Source: an uncultured Erythrobacter sp. (GTDB taxonomy: Bacteria; Pseudomonadota; Alphaproteobacteria; Sphingomonadales; Sphingomonadaceae). Taken from it: a stretch of DNA of 64,000 nt. The DNA is taken from positions 2,081,501 to 2,145,500 of the forward strand of contig NZ_CANMPJ010000001.1 in assembly GCF_947499705.1 (NCBI RefSeq). Direction: 5' to 3'. Numbering within the stretch: the stretch's first letter is position 1; each line of letters opens with the position of its first letter. The position numbers and the translations under genes were made by a program. The notes under the pieces are model-generated. The model ran no database searches, was not told where the DNA came from, and saw only the letters and a program-made list of their open reading frames with translations. Below are positions 15,980 to 25,120 of the stretch, one piece after another.

Positions 15980-17379
15980 TAGAGTCGCGGGATTCGCGTT
16001 CGCGGCCCCTGCCGCAGGAAAGAGGCCGCCGAGCCGTGCGATGCCCTGCCGTAAAGGGCTCCACCGGTTGCCGGGAACAGTCCCTCCCACTCCTGCGGAG
16101 TTGCCAGTTGGTGCGGCATCTCCTCTTCGAGCGTCAGTCCGCAGCGTTCGAGCGTGTTCCTCATGGCCCGTGTGCATTGGTCTCTCTCCTCGGTGGAATA
16201 GGAATAGGTGTCGCCGTTCGCGGGTGCGTTGACGATGATCTGAATGCGCTCGCGCTGGCCTTCAGCGATCGAGGTCGCGTGCGCGGCGCTGGCGCTGCGG
16301 TCTTGAGCGCACAAATAGACCGAAGGATCGGACGGCGAGCGGCCACCAGCAATCTCATCGAATTCCCGCCGATAGTCGGGGGAAAAGAAAACGTTGTGAT
16401 GCTGCAGGTCAAAGCCAGAAGACTTGGCATGGGCGAACCAGACGAGCGCAGAGAATGACCGCTTCTTCGGATCAAGCCGCTTGACCGAGCGTGCGCCCTG
16501 CTCACCCAGCTTGCCCTCGGCCAGAGCGGAGGGGTCAGCATTGCAGATAACCGCATCGGCTGAAATCTGATCGCCATTGGCCAGCCGAATACCGGTCGCC
16601 CCGCTTTTGTCGGCAAGTACCTGTGCCACCGCGACGCCAGTGCGGAACTTTACACCTTTGCTCTCAGCAAGTTTGCGCAGTCCTTCGGCCAGCGCGCTGA
16701 TACCGCCATCGATCAGCCACACACCCTTTGCCTCGACATGCGCGATCAGCATCAATGTTGCAGGGGCAAGGAACGGCGATGATCCGCAATAGGTTGAATA
16801 GCGCCCAAACAATTGCTGAAGGCGCGGGTCGGCGAAATAGGTTCCTAATGCTTTCCACATGGATTGGTGCGGGCGCATTGTGGCGAAGGCATCAAAGCGG
16901 TGCAGCCCAATCCGCCACAGCAGCGGAAGTGGCGATGAAACGTTGTCGCCGCGCAGCATCGGTTTATCGAGCATGTCGAACATCTTGCGCGTGTCTTCTC
17001 GAAACGCACGGTAGCCCTTGGCCGCGTCAGCTCCGGCAAAGTCCCCCACCGCTTCTTCGCTGCGGACGGGATCAGCGAACAGATCGAGGTGTTCCTGATC
17101 GTCCCACGCGTGGCGCGCAATCACTTCCGCCCGGCGGACATTGACGAAATCGTCAAGCCGCGCGCCGCAAGTCTGGAAGACTTGATCGAACACATCGCGC
17201 ATCGTGAATACGGTTGGCCCGGCTTCGATAGCCTTGCCGTCGACCGGGACGGTGCGTGCCTTGCCGCCGACCCAGTGCTCTTTTTCAACCACAGTGACGT
17301 CATAACCACGCGCGGCGAGCATGGCGGCACTGGCCAGCCCGCCCATTCCTGCGCCGATAATCGCGATTGTGCCGCTCAC
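15808..17379 (-). CDS. crtD: 1-hydroxycarotenoid 3,4-desaturase (methoxyneurosporene dehydrogenase)
   Basis: 523 residues. The N-terminal dinucleotide-binding motif IAIIGAGMGGLASAAMLAAR and following VVEKEHWVGGKARTV are typical of CrtI/CrtD desaturases. The C-terminal FAD segment LYCAGGSTHPSAGVPMAALS is the usual end region. Adjacency to crtC and crtF marks it as CrtD rather than CrtI. It introduces the C3,4 double bond after CrtC hydration. The last ~27 residues (after KDLA) are not family-like and read through the beginning of crtC in another frame. It is divergent from crtF with a PpsR-type palindrome between them. Confidence 0.93.
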   Translation of the reverse strand: MSGTIAIIGAGMGGLASAAMLAARGYDVTVVEKEHWVGGKARTVPVDGKAIEAGPTVFTMRDVFDQVFQTCGARLDDFVNVRRAEVIARHAWDDQEHLDLFADPVRSEEAVGDFAGADAAKGYRAFREDTRKMFDMLDKPMLRGDNVSSPLPLLWRIGLHRFDAFATMRPHQSMWKALGTYFADPRLQQLFGRYSTYCGSSPFLAPATLMLIAHVEAKGVWLIDGGISALAEGLRKLAESKGVKFRTGVAVAQVLADKSGATGIRLANGDQISADAVICNADPSALAEGKLGEQGARSVKRLDPKKRSFSALVWFAHAKSSGFDLQHHNVFFSPDYRREFDEIAGGRSPSDPSVYLCAQDRSASAAHATSIAEGQRERIQIIVNAPANGDTYSYSTEERDQCTRAMRNTLERCGLTLEEEMPHQLATPQEWEGLFPATGGALYGRASHGSAASFLRQGPRTRIPRLYCAGGSTHPSAGVPMAALSGLLAVRTIEKDLASTKRFLPVATPGGISMRSARTGSTG

Positions 17380-17436
17380 GATCCTCCCCTTGAGACTCGC
17401 TTGTTATGACAACATCATTGACCTTACTGTAACATC

Positions 17437-17454
17437 TGTCCAATCTTTTGGACA
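17437..17454. promoter_or_regulatory. PpsR/CrtJ binding palindrome, crtD-crtF intergenic
   Basis: TGTCCAATCTTTTGGACA is a perfect match to the TGT-N12-ACA consensus of PpsR/CrtJ, with extended arms TGTCC/GGACA. It lies 58 bp before the crtD start and 28 bp before the crtF start, so one site can control both divergent genes. A ppsR gene is present at 37803-39224. Confidence 0.8.
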
Positions 17455-17481
17455 TATGGTGTGTAAGGGAGCGGTAATCTG

Positions 17482-18603
17482 ATGGCATCGCAGCCGCTCA
17501 AAGTCCGTTGGAAGGCCCGGCGCAACCGGATGTTCGCGAGCCGCGCCTTCCAGTATTGGACCGCACGCCTGCCCTTCAGCAGGCCGATCTCCCGCAATCG
17601 CGCGGGTACAATGTTCGATCACATTGTCGGCTTCAGCTATTCGCGGGTGCTGCTCGCGGTGGTCGAAAGCGACCTCCTCCAACTGCTCAAGGACGGGCCG
17701 ATCAGCGCCGCTTTTGTCGCGGCGAGGACCGACCTCAGCGAAGATGCCGCTCTGTGCCTGCTCCGCGCAGCGCGCGCGCTCGACGTGGCTGAGGAAGTGC
17801 TTCCCGACCAATGGATGCTCGGTCAGCAGGGCGCAGTGCTGGCCGCCAATGCAGGGGCGCAGGCGATGATCCGCCACCACCGACTGTTATACCGCGACCT
17901 CGCTGAACCGCTCGAATTGCTGCGCAAGGACCGCAAGGAAGCGACCGAGTTGTCGACCTATTGGTCCTATGCAGGCGCACTCCAAGGCACGGCGGAGCGA
18001 GGGCAGGAAACGACCGAGTATTCAGAGTTGATGGCCGCGTCGCAGCACTTCGTTGCCGATGAAGTGCTGGCGTCTTTCAGCTTCCCGAAACGCGGATCGT
18101 TGCTTGATGTCGGCGGCGGTCACGGTGCCTTCTTGAAGCGGGTTGCCGAGGCCTACCCGGACCTGCGGCTTGGCCTGTTCGACCTGCCGGAAGTGGTTGA
18201 AACCGGGAAAACCAGCCTCGCAAGCGCCGTCGGCGAGGAGCGCCTCGGCTGCCATCCGGGCAACTTCTTCGAAGACTCAATCCCGACCGGCTACGATCTC
18301 GTCTCACTGGTGCGCATCCTGCACGATCACGACGATGGCCCTGCACAGCAACTGCTTACAAACATCCGCGCCAGCCTGACGCCGGACAGCCGGTTGATGA
18401 TTGCAGAACCCATGGCGCAGGTCCCCGGTGCAGAGGCGATGGGAGAGGCCTTTTTCGGCCTCTATCTCTGGGCCATGGGCTCTGGCCGCGCGCGCAGCCC
18501 CAAGGAAATCCAGTTGATGTTGAAAACAGCCGGTTTTTCCAGCTCCCGGCTGGTCGCGACCCCACAACCTGTCGTCGCTAGCATCATCGTCGCGCAAGCC
18601 TGA
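17482..18603 (+). CDS. crtF: Hydroxyneurosporene O-methyltransferase
   Basis: 373 residues. The N-terminal ~120 residues form the dimerisation/winged-helix part seen in O-methyltransferases (FSYSRVLLAVVESDLLQLLK). SAM-binding motif I is LLDVGGGHGAFLKRVAEAYP (about residues 210-230), followed by LVRILHDHDD (catalytic His region) and MIAEPMAQVPGAEAMGEAFF. Placement next to crtD and crtC identifies CrtF, which methylates the 1-hydroxyl of demethylspheroidene/rhodopin-type carotenoids. Followed directly by the PpsR-controlled bchC promoter. Confidence 0.94.
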   Translation: MASQPLKVRWKARRNRMFASRAFQYWTARLPFSRPISRNRAGTMFDHIVGFSYSRVLLAVVESDLLQLLKDGPISAAFVAARTDLSEDAALCLLRAARALDVAEEVLPDQWMLGQQGAVLAANAGAQAMIRHHRLLYRDLAEPLELLRKDRKEATELSTYWSYAGALQGTAERGQETTEYSELMAASQHFVADEVLASFSFPKRGSLLDVGGGHGAFLKRVAEAYPDLRLGLFDLPEVVETGKTSLASAVGEERLGCHPGNFFEDSIPTGYDLVSLVRILHDHDDGPAQQLLTNIRASLTPDSRLMIAEPMAQVPGAEAMGEAFFGLYLWAMGSGRARSPKEIQLMLKTAGFSSSRLVATPQPVVASIIVAQA

Positions 18604-18612
18604 CGGCAAAAC

Positions 18613-18630
18613 TGTCCAATTGAATTGACA
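18613..18630. promoter_or_regulatory. PpsR/CrtJ palindrome upstream of bchC
   Basis: TGTCCAATTGAATTGACA matches TGTC-N10-GACA perfectly, ten bases after the crtF stop. Its right arm contains TTGACA, which can act as a -35 element (18625-18630) with a TAGCCA -10-like hexamer 17 bp downstream (18648-18653). PpsR binding would therefore block the promoter of the bchCXYZ-pufBALM superoperon. Confidence 0.8.
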
Positions 18631-18653
18631 GTATTCCTCGTAAGGCGTAGCCA
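18625..18653 (+). promoter_or_regulatory. Predicted bchC promoter
   Basis: TTGACA, 17-bp spacer, TAGCCA. The -35 overlaps the PpsR palindrome. The same layout (TTGACG, 17 bp, TAGCCT) appears on the minus strand before bchG, supporting the assignment. The start of bchC is 83 bp downstream. Confidence 0.5.
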
Positions 18654-18736
18654 ACAATCAGCAGAAGAAGCTTTTGCTCGGTATCGAGTCGCAGTGTTGC
18701 ACTCGAAAATGGGCATAATCGGGGGAAGAACGCGCA

Positions 18737-19672
18737 ATGGATGCATTGGCGGTGATACTTGAGGGACCAGAGCGCTTGGCGCTTCGGACTCTTGAGCTGA
18801 ACCCGCCTCAGTCCAGCGACGTCGTCGTCGAGATAGCGTGGAGCGGCATCAGCTCCGGTACCGAAAAGCTGCTGTTTACCGGGTGCATGCCTGAATTTCC
18901 AGGCATGGGTTATCCGCTGGTTCCAGGTTACGAATCCGTCGGGCGGATTGTCGATGCGGGCTCCGAAGCGCGCGGGCGAATTGGCGACTGGGTCTTCGTG
19001 CCTGGTGCGAATTGCTACAGCGAAGCACGCGGACTGTTTGGCGGCACAGCCAGCCAGGTCGTGGTGCCATCGGCCCGCGCCCTGCCCGTTCCAGAAAGAC
19101 TAGGCGATTCAGGCGTGCTCTGCGCCCTCGCCGCCACTGCACTTCACGCAATCAATGGCGGAACCGCGCCAGACCTGATTATCGGCCACGGCGTTCTCGG
19201 GCGTTTGCTCGCCCGCCTGACCGTAGCCCTTGGCGCACCCGCCCCTACCGTTTGGGAGACCAATGACGAGCGCCGCGACGGCGCAGCCGGTTACAAGGCT
19301 GTCGCGCCAGATGCGGATGATCGCACCGATTATCACTCGATCTACGACGCCAGCGGCGATGCCGCGATTGTCGACGTCGCTGTTCGCAGCCTCGCCAAAG
19401 GCGGCGAAATCACCCTTGCAGGGTTCTATTCCGACCGCGTCAATTTCGCTTTCCCAGCCGCATTCATGAAGGAAGCCCGCCTGCGCATTGCCGCAGAGTG
19501 GCAGCCGGAAGATCTCGCCCAGACACGTGATCTGATCGAAAGCGGAAAGCTAAATCTCGCAGGTTTGGTGACCAACCGCAGGCCCGCCAGCGAAGCGCTC
19601 GACGCCTATCCGCAGGCCTTCAGCGATCCGACTTGTCTCAAAATGGTTCTCGATTGGAGCGACGCTGCATGA
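18737..19672 (+). CDS. bchC: Bacteriochlorophyllide a dehydrogenase
   Basis: 311 residues of zinc-less medium-chain dehydrogenase type. The GroES-like N-terminal part carries VEIAWSGISSGTEKLLFTG and GMGYPLVPGYESVGRIVDAG. The Rossmann region has LIIGHGVLGRLLARLTVALG. These are the standard BchC landmarks. It oxidises the 3-hydroxyethyl group to 3-acetyl in the last steps of bacteriochlorophyllide a formation. First gene of the bchC-X-Y-Z-puf superoperon; its TGA overlaps the ATG of bchX (ATGA). Confidence 0.95.
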   Translation: MDALAVILEGPERLALRTLELNPPQSSDVVVEIAWSGISSGTEKLLFTGCMPEFPGMGYPLVPGYESVGRIVDAGSEARGRIGDWVFVPGANCYSEARGLFGGTASQVVVPSARALPVPERLGDSGVLCALAATALHAINGGTAPDLIIGHGVLGRLLARLTVALGAPAPTVWETNDERRDGAAGYKAVAPDADDRTDYHSIYDASGDAAIVDVAVRSLAKGGEITLAGFYSDRVNFAFPAAFMKEARLRIAAEWQPEDLAQTRDLIESGKLNLAGLVTNRRPASEALDAYPQAFSDPTCLKMVLDWSDAA

Positions 19673-20658
19673 CTATGCTCGACACACAAGCAGAGATGCT
19701 GCGCGACGAGGCCTCGCAAGAGCCCGATCCGGTTCACACCGGCGAGGTAACGAGCGAAACTCAGGTAATCGCAATCTATGGCAAGGGCGGCTCGGGCAAG
19801 AGCTTTGCCCTGTCCAATCTCAGCTACATGATGGCGCAGCAAGGTAAGCGCGTGCTGCTGATCGGCTGCGACCCTAAGTCCGACACGACCAGCCTGCTGT
19901 TCGGCGGCAAGTCCTGCCCGACGATCATCGAAACCTCGTCCAAGAAGAAACTCGCAGGCGAAGACGTCTCGATCGAAGACGTGTGCTTCCAGCGTGACGG
20001 CGTGTTTGCGATGGAACTCGGCGGCCCTGAAGTCGGTCGCGGCTGCGGCGGACGCGGGATCATCCACGGCTTCGAATTGCTCGAAAAGCTGGGCTTCCAC
20101 GAATGGGGCTTCGACTACGTCCTGCTTGATTTCCTGGGCGACGTTGTCTGCGGCGGGTTCGGCCTGCCGATTGCGCGTGACATGTGCCAAAAAGTGATCG
20201 TGGTCGGATCGAACGACCTGCAATCGCTCTATGTCGCCAACAATGTCTGCCACGCAGTCGAATATTTCCGCAAAATGGGCGGCAATGTCGGCGTCGCCGG
20301 CATGATCGTGAACAAGGATGATGGTACCGGCGAAGCGCATGCCTTTGCCGAAGCCGTCGGCATTCCGGTTCTCACAGCGATCCCGGCGGACGAAGACATC
20401 CGACGCAAAAGCGCCAATTACCAGATCATCGGTAAGCCCGGCGGCGAATGGGCCAGCCTGTTCGAAACGCTGGCCAGCAATGTCGCAAGCGCGCCGCCCT
20501 TGCAGCCAACTCCAGTGGATCAGGACGGCCTGCTCAACCTGTTCAGCCCCGAAGAAACCGGCGGCGACATCCAGCTCGTTCCCGCAACGCAGGCCGACAT
20601 GCGCGGCGGCGTCTTCGAAGAAAAACCCAGCCTTGAGGTGGTCTACGACGAGATCTGA
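19669..20658 (+). CDS. bchX: Chlorophyllide a reductase iron protein subunit X
   Basis: 329 residues from the ATG at 19669, which overlaps the bchC stop; an upstream in-frame codon is not needed. Nitrogenase-Fe-protein fold with P-loop GKGGSGKS (38-45), switch segment IGCDPKSDTTSLLFGG and 4Fe-4S ligand regions GRGCGGRGIIHGFELL and VVCGGFGLPIARDMC. It delivers electrons with ATP hydrolysis to BchYZ for C7-C8 reduction of chlorophyllide a. It overlaps bchY by one base (TGATG). Confidence 0.97.
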   Translation: MTMLDTQAEMLRDEASQEPDPVHTGEVTSETQVIAIYGKGGSGKSFALSNLSYMMAQQGKRVLLIGCDPKSDTTSLLFGGKSCPTIIETSSKKKLAGEDVSIEDVCFQRDGVFAMELGGPEVGRGCGGRGIIHGFELLEKLGFHEWGFDYVLLDFLGDVVCGGFGLPIARDMCQKVIVVGSNDLQSLYVANNVCHAVEYFRKMGGNVGVAGMIVNKDDGTGEAHAFAEAVGIPVLTAIPADEDIRRKSANYQIIGKPGGEWASLFETLASNVASAPPLQPTPVDQDGLLNLFSPEETGGDIQLVPATQADMRGGVFEEKPSLEVVYDEI

Positions 20659-22196
20659 TGACCGACGCATTTGCCCCAAAAGCGGAACGCACTCCTGATA
20701 CGCTCAATCTGAGCGAGTCAAAGGACGTGGTTGAGGGTGGCTGCTCCAGCACCGACACCATGAAAGAAGCGGCGCGTGAAGCGGGCAAGAGCGACATTCT
20801 CGATCAGTATGAGGCTGACTATCCGGTCGGCCCGCACGATCAGCCGCAATCGATGTGCCCCGCATTCGGTTCGCTCAGGGTCGGCCTGCGGATGAAGCGC
20901 ACTGCGACCGTGCTCTCCGGCTCGGCCTGCTGCGTGTACGGCCTGACCTTCACCTCGCATTTCTACGGCGCGCGGCGGACTGTTGGCTACGTACCATTCA
21001 GCAGCGAAACACTCGTCACCGGCAAGTTGTTTGAAGACATCAAGGAAGCGGTCGAAGACCTCGCAGATCCTGAAAACTACGACGCCATAGTCGTCACCAA
21101 TCTGTGTGTTCCGACCGCAAGCGGTGTGCCGCTGCGGCTGCTCAAGAAACAGATCAACGGTGTGCGCATCATCGGCATCGACGTGCCAGGTTTTGGCATT
21201 CCGACCCATGCCGAGGCGAAGGACGTCCTGGCCGGTGCGATGCTGCAATATGCGCGCGAAGAAGTTCAGGCAGGTCCGGTTGCCGCCCCGAAAGAGCGCT
21301 CGGACAAGCCAACTGTTGCTCTGCTGGGCGAAATGTTCCCGGCTGATCCGGTCGTCATCGGGCAGATGCTTGAACCACTTGGTCTTGCCGCAGGGCCGGT
21401 CGTGCCAACGCGCGAATGGCGTGAGCTTTATTCCGCTCTCGATTGCTCAGTCGCGGCGGCAATCCACCCGTTCTACACCGCGAGCATTCGCGAGTTCGAG
21501 ACCGCTGGTCGTCCGGTGATCGGCTCTGCCCCGGTCGGCGCTGACGGCACGGCCGCCTGGCTGCAATCGCTCGGCGACACGCTCGGCCTTCCGCAGGACC
21601 AGGTCGACGGTGTCAAGAACGCCATGATCGGCGCAATCAAGGGCGCTCTCTCCGCGCAACCGATCAAAGGCCGTATCACCGTTTCGGGCTACGAAGGCTC
21701 CGAATTGCTCGTCGCGCGCTTGCTGATCGAAAGCGGCGCAGAAGTGCCCTATGTCGGCAGCGCTTGCCCCAAGACAAAGTGGTCCGACGCCGACCGCGAA
21801 TGGCTCGAGGCGAAAGGCGTGCGGGTCAATTTCCGCGCCAGCCTTGAAGACGATATTGCAGCAGTCGAGGAATTCCGACCCGACCTCGCCGTTGGCACCA
21901 CACCTGTGGTCCAGCACGCGAAGGCCAAGGCGATCCCTTCGCTCTACTTCACCAATCTCATCTCTGCCCGCCCCCTGATGGGGCCAGCTGGCGCAGGGAG
22001 CCTCGCGCAGGTCGTGAACGCGGCCATGTCGAATAAGGATCGGTTCGACAAAATGCGCGATTTCTTCGAAGGCGTGGGCACACAGCACGCCGCCGGTGTC
22101 TGGGAAGAAACCCCAGTCGACCGTCCGAAATTCCGCAAGAAATATGCGGCCCTGAACGAGGCGGCGCGAAAGGCGTCCGAGGCGGTGGGCACATGA
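20658..22196 (+). CDS. bchY: Chlorophyllide a reductase subunit Y
   Basis: 512 residues, NifD-like catalytic subunit. Cluster-ligand cysteines are visible in [25 protein letters not shown] and [14 protein letters not shown]. Together with BchZ it binds the substrate and a 4Fe-4S cluster of the COR complex. Start and stop overlap bchX and bchZ (TGATG and ATGA), so the three subunits are translationally coupled. Confidence 0.97.
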   Translation: MTDAFAPKAERTPDTLNLSESKDVVEGGCSSTDTMKEAAREAGKSDILDQYEADYPVGPHDQPQSMCPAFGSLRVGLRMKRTATVLSGSACCVYGLTFTSHFYGARRTVGYVPFSSETLVTGKLFEDIKEAVEDLADPENYDAIVVTNLCVPTASGVPLRLLKKQINGVRIIGIDVPGFGIPTHAEAKDVLAGAMLQYAREEVQAGPVAAPKERSDKPTVALLGEMFPADPVVIGQMLEPLGLAAGPVVPTREWRELYSALDCSVAAAIHPFYTASIREFETAGRPVIGSAPVGADGTAAWLQSLGDTLGLPQDQVDGVKNAMIGAIKGALSAQPIKGRITVSGYEGSELLVARLLIESGAEVPYVGSACPKTKWSDADREWLEAKGVRVNFRASLEDDIAAVEEFRPDLAVGTTPVVQHAKAKAIPSLYFTNLISARPLMGPAGAGSLAQVVNAAMSNKDRFDKMRDFFEGVGTQHAAGVWEETPVDRPKFRKKYAALNEAARKASEAVGT

Positions 22197-23638
22197 CCCT
22201 AGTCCTCGATCATGATCGGGCCGGAGGCTATTGGGGCGCGACCTACGTCTTCACCGCGGTGAAGGGCCTGCAGGTCATCATCGATGGTCCGGTAGGGTGC
22301 GAAAACCTGCCAGTGACATCGGTGCTGCATTACACCGACGCGCTGCCCCCACATGAACTGCCGATTGTGGTAACGGGTCTGGGCGAAGAAGAGCTCGGCA
22401 AGACCGGGACCGAAGGCGCCATGAAGCGCGCTTGGGAAACGCTCGACCCGGAACTGCCCGCAGTGGTGGTGACAGGCTCGATTGCCGAGATGATCGGTGG
22501 CGGCGTTACGCCCGAAGGCACCAATATCAAACGCTTCCTTCCCCGCACGATCGACGAAGATCAGTGGGAAAGCGCCGACCGCGCGCTGACATGGCTGTGG
22601 ACCGAATTCGGACCGAAAAAGGCCCCCAAACTCAAAGAGCGCAAGGAAGGCGAAAAGCCCAAGGTCAACATCATCGGCCCGAGCTATGGCATGTTCAATA
22701 TGCCCAGCGATCTGGCTGAGATTCGTCGCTTGGTCGAAGGGATCGGCGCGGAGATCGGCGTTGTCTTCCCGCTCGGCTGCCACCTCGCCGATATCCGCCA
22801 GCTCGGCACCGCCGATGCGAATGTCTGCATGTATCGCGAGTTCGGACGCAATCTGTGCGAGACGCTGGAACGGCCATACTTCCAGGCACCCGTCGGGCTG
22901 AGCTCGACCACGAAATTCCTGCGCGCCTTGGGCGAAGAGCTGGGTCTCGACCCGGAACCCTTCATCGAGCGCGAAAAGCACACCACCATAAAGCCGCTAT
23001 GGGATCTGTGGCGCTCGGTCACACAGGATTTCTTTGGCACGGCAAGTTTCGGCATCGTCGCCAACGACACCTATGCACGCGGCATCCGGCACTTCCTCGA
23101 AGAGGATATGGGCTTGCCCTGCGCGATGAGCTTCAGCCGCTGCGCCGGGGTCAAACCCAAGAACGAAGACGTGCGCGAAGCGATTTACGCCAATCCGCCG
23201 CTGGTGATGTTCGGAAGCTACAATGAACGGATGTACATGGCCGAATGCGGTGCGCGCGGCATGTTTATCCCGGCAAGCTTCCCGGGCGCCGCGATTCGTC
23301 GCCACACCGGCACGCCCTTCATGGGATATTCGGGCGCGACCTATCTTGTGCAGGAAGTGTGCAATGCGCTGTTCGATGCGCTGTTCCACATCCTGCCGCT
23401 CGGCACCGACATGGACAAGGCCGATCCAACGCCGGCGAAGAACGAAGCCGAATTGACGTGGGACGCCGACGCCAAGGCACGGCTCGATGTGCTGGTTGAA
23501 GAACAGCCGGTGCTGATCCGGATTTCAGCGGCGAAACGCCTGCGCGATGCCGCCGAGCGCACTGCGCGCAGCCGCGGCGAAACACGAGTTTCCGAAGATT
23601 GCCTCGCTGAGGCTCTTCTCGAAGGAGAGCGCGCATGA
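22193..23638 (+). CDS. bchZ: Chlorophyllide a reductase subunit Z
   Basis: 481 residues, NifK-like partner of BchY. The N-terminus has [20 protein letters not shown] and [16 protein letters not shown], the signature of BchZ. The C-terminal ~60 residues are the helical PCP_red-type extension ([20 protein letters not shown]). The stop is followed by 162 nt of untranslated leader before pufB, so pufBALM is probably transcribed both through bchZ and from a nearer promoter. Confidence 0.96.
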   Translation: MTLVLDHDRAGGYWGATYVFTAVKGLQVIIDGPVGCENLPVTSVLHYTDALPPHELPIVVTGLGEEELGKTGTEGAMKRAWETLDPELPAVVVTGSIAEMIGGGVTPEGTNIKRFLPRTIDEDQWESADRALTWLWTEFGPKKAPKLKERKEGEKPKVNIIGPSYGMFNMPSDLAEIRRLVEGIGAEIGVVFPLGCHLADIRQLGTADANVCMYREFGRNLCETLERPYFQAPVGLSSTTKFLRALGEELGLDPEPFIEREKHTTIKPLWDLWRSVTQDFFGTASFGIVANDTYARGIRHFLEEDMGLPCAMSFSRCAGVKPKNEDVREAIYANPPLVMFGSYNERMYMAECGARGMFIPASFPGAAIRRHTGTPFMGYSGATYLVQEVCNALFDALFHILPLGTDMDKADPTPAKNEAELTWDADAKARLDVLVEEQPVLIRISAAKRLRDAAERTARSRGETRVSEDCLAEALLEGERA

Positions 23639-23756
23639 TGATGCACAAAGCTCTCAAAACCCAAAGTGCGGGGGGAATCTTGCCCGCCATAGTCACGAAT
23701 TTGCCTGGGGATCGGGCACATCCAATCCACGTGGGGGATCACGCGGGGATGTCACC

Positions 23757-23771
23757 GGGAGCTTTGCTCCC
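23757..23771 (+). promoter_or_regulatory. Short stem-loop in the pufB leader
   Basis: GGGAGC-TTT-GCTCCC, 6-bp perfect stem, 29 bp before the pufB ATG. The bchZ-pufB gap (23639-23800) also holds a CCACGTGG palindrome at 23727-23734, but no TGT-N12-ACA PpsR site and no convincing pufQ gene. The hairpin may protect the 5' end of puf mRNA. Confidence 0.5.
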
Positions 23772-23800
23772 ACTCCAACTGCAAAATACGGAGACTATCA

Positions 23801-23956
23801 ATGAACGATCCTGATCGCCCAAGCGTGGGGACGTACCTGACTGACGAAGAAGCAAAGGAAATCCATGGCGCGTTCATGGGAACCTTCGCTCTCTACGTCA
23901 CGATTGCGCTCGTCGCGCATGCGCTGATGTACTGGTGGAAACCCTGGTTCGTCTGA
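23801..23956 (+). CDS. pufB: Light-harvesting LH1 beta polypeptide
   Basis: 51 residues. The N-terminal polar segment ends LTDEEAKEIHGAFMG. One transmembrane helix follows with the bacteriochlorophyll-ligating His40 (TIALVAHALMYWWKPW) and the conserved aromatic C-terminus. It pairs with PufA in the core antenna ring around the reaction centre. ATG preceded by GGAG. pufA follows after 79 nt. Confidence 0.96.
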   Translation: MNDPDRPSVGTYLTDEEAKEIHGAFMGTFALYVTIALVAHALMYWWKPWFV

Positions 23957-24035
23957 TTTTCCGACCTGACTGCTTGCCCTTGCCCGCTTCGGCGATCGCA
24001 ATGGCATTCCATCAGAATGGTATAAGGAATTGAAA

Positions 24036-24182
24036 ATGTACAAGATTTGGCACCACTTCGATGTACGCCGGACCCTGGTCGCACTGCATGTCGGCCTGGC
24101 TGTTCTGGCCTTCACGATCCACTTCATCCTGCTCAGCACGGAGAAGTACAACTGGCTCGGCGGCGTCACACCCGCTGGTTAA
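24036..24182 (+). CDS. pufA: Light-harvesting LH1 alpha polypeptide
   Basis: 48 residues. Starts [20 protein letters not shown], close to the usual MxKIWxxFDPRR opening. It contains one transmembrane helix with BChl-ligating His29 ([11 protein letters not shown]) and the short C-terminal TEKYNWL segment. Ribosome site AAGGAA lies upstream. Followed by a stem-loop that probably sets the antenna:reaction-centre mRNA ratio. Confidence 0.96.
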   Translation: MYKIWHHFDVRRTLVALHVGLAVLAFTIHFILLSTEKYNWLGGVTPAG

Positions 24183-24203
24183 TCCAGTTTTGAAATCTGA
24201 GGG

Positions 24204-24219
24204 GGCAGGTTCGCCTGCC
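24204..24219 (+). promoter_or_regulatory. pufA-pufL intercistronic stem-loop
   Basis: GGCAGG-TTCG-CCTGCC: 6-bp GC-rich stem with a stable UUCG tetraloop, 22 nt after the pufA stop and lacking a T-run. In the puf operons of purple bacteria hairpins at this place block 3'-5' decay, making pufBA mRNA more abundant than pufLM. The same role is inferred here. Confidence 0.7.
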
Positions 24220-24281
24220 TGCCTCCTACAGTTTTGATCGTACACGATAAGACCCGCCCTTGAGGTGGGAAGGATGGACCT

Positions 24282-25106
24282 ATGGCGCTCCTTAGTTTCG
24301 AGCGGAAATACCGCGTGCGCGGTGGCACATTAATCGGCGGCGACCTATTCGACTTCTGGGTCGGGCCGTTTTATGTCGGATTCTTCGGGGTAATGGTGGC
24401 AATCAGCGCGGCCCTTGGCACGATGCTGATCTTTGCTGCTGCTGCTGCAGGACCGACACTCAACCCCTGGCTGATCGACATTCAACCGCCTGCGATCGAG
24501 GCCGGGCTTTCGCTGATGCCCCTCAACCAAGGGGGCTATCACCAAATCATAACTCTATGCGCAGTGATTGCATTCTGTTCGTGGGTGGGCCGACAGGCCG
24601 AAATCTCCCGCAAGCTAGGCATGGGCTATCACGTCCCGATCGCTTTCAGCGTCGCGGTGTTCGCCTTTGTCACTCTGAATGTGATCCGGCCGTTCTGGAT
24701 GGGTGCCTGGGGGCATGCCTTCCCATACGGCATCTGGTCGCACCTCGATTGGGTGTCCAACGTGGGCTACCAATTCGTGAACTTCCACTACAACCCCGTG
24801 CACATGCTCGCGATCACGTTCTTCTTCACGAACTGCCTCGCGCTCGCGCTCCACGGCGGTCTGGTGCTTTCGGCGGTCAACCCGTCGGACGGAACCGACG
24901 TCAAGACGCCCGAATATGAAGACACCTATTTCCGGGACTTCATCGGTTATTCGGTCGGGACGCTCGGCATTCACCGTGTGGGCCTGTTCCTCGCGCTCAA
25001 TGCAGCGTTCTGGAGCGCCATCTGCATCGTGATTTCAGGAACCCTTTATGTCGGCAGCTGGCCGGAGTTCTGGGACTTCTGGAAGAAGATCCCGATTTGG
25101 GCTTGA
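24282..25106 (+). CDS. pufL: Photosynthetic reaction centre L subunit
   Basis: 274 residues, five transmembrane helices. Characteristic segments are [34 protein letters not shown] (accessory/special-pair His region), [20 protein letters not shown] and [19 protein letters not shown] with iron/quinone-side His residues. It binds the special pair, bacteriopheophytin and QA/QB together with PufM. Ribosome site GGAAGGA precedes the ATG. 14 nt separate it from pufM. Confidence 0.98.
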   Translation: MALLSFERKYRVRGGTLIGGDLFDFWVGPFYVGFFGVMVAISAALGTMLIFAAAAAGPTLNPWLIDIQPPAIEAGLSLMPLNQGGYHQIITLCAVIAFCSWVGRQAEISRKLGMGYHVPIAFSVAVFAFVTLNVIRPFWMGAWGHAFPYGIWSHLDWVSNVGYQFVNFHYNPVHMLAITFFFTNCLALALHGGLVLSAVNPSDGTDVKTPEYEDTYFRDFIGYSVGTLGIHRVGLFLALNAAFWSAICIVISGTLYVGSWPEFWDFWKKIPIWA

Positions 25107-25120
25107 GGAGGACCTGAACC

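Noticed and set aside
23727..23734. CCACGTGG as a regulatory operator for pufB
   Set aside because: An 8-bp palindrome is common by chance in GC-rich DNA and no known regulator of puf uses it.
23639..23800. pufQ or another small gene between bchZ and pufB
   Set aside because: No ORF with a ribosome site and PufQ-like transmembrane sequence fits in this 162-nt gap.
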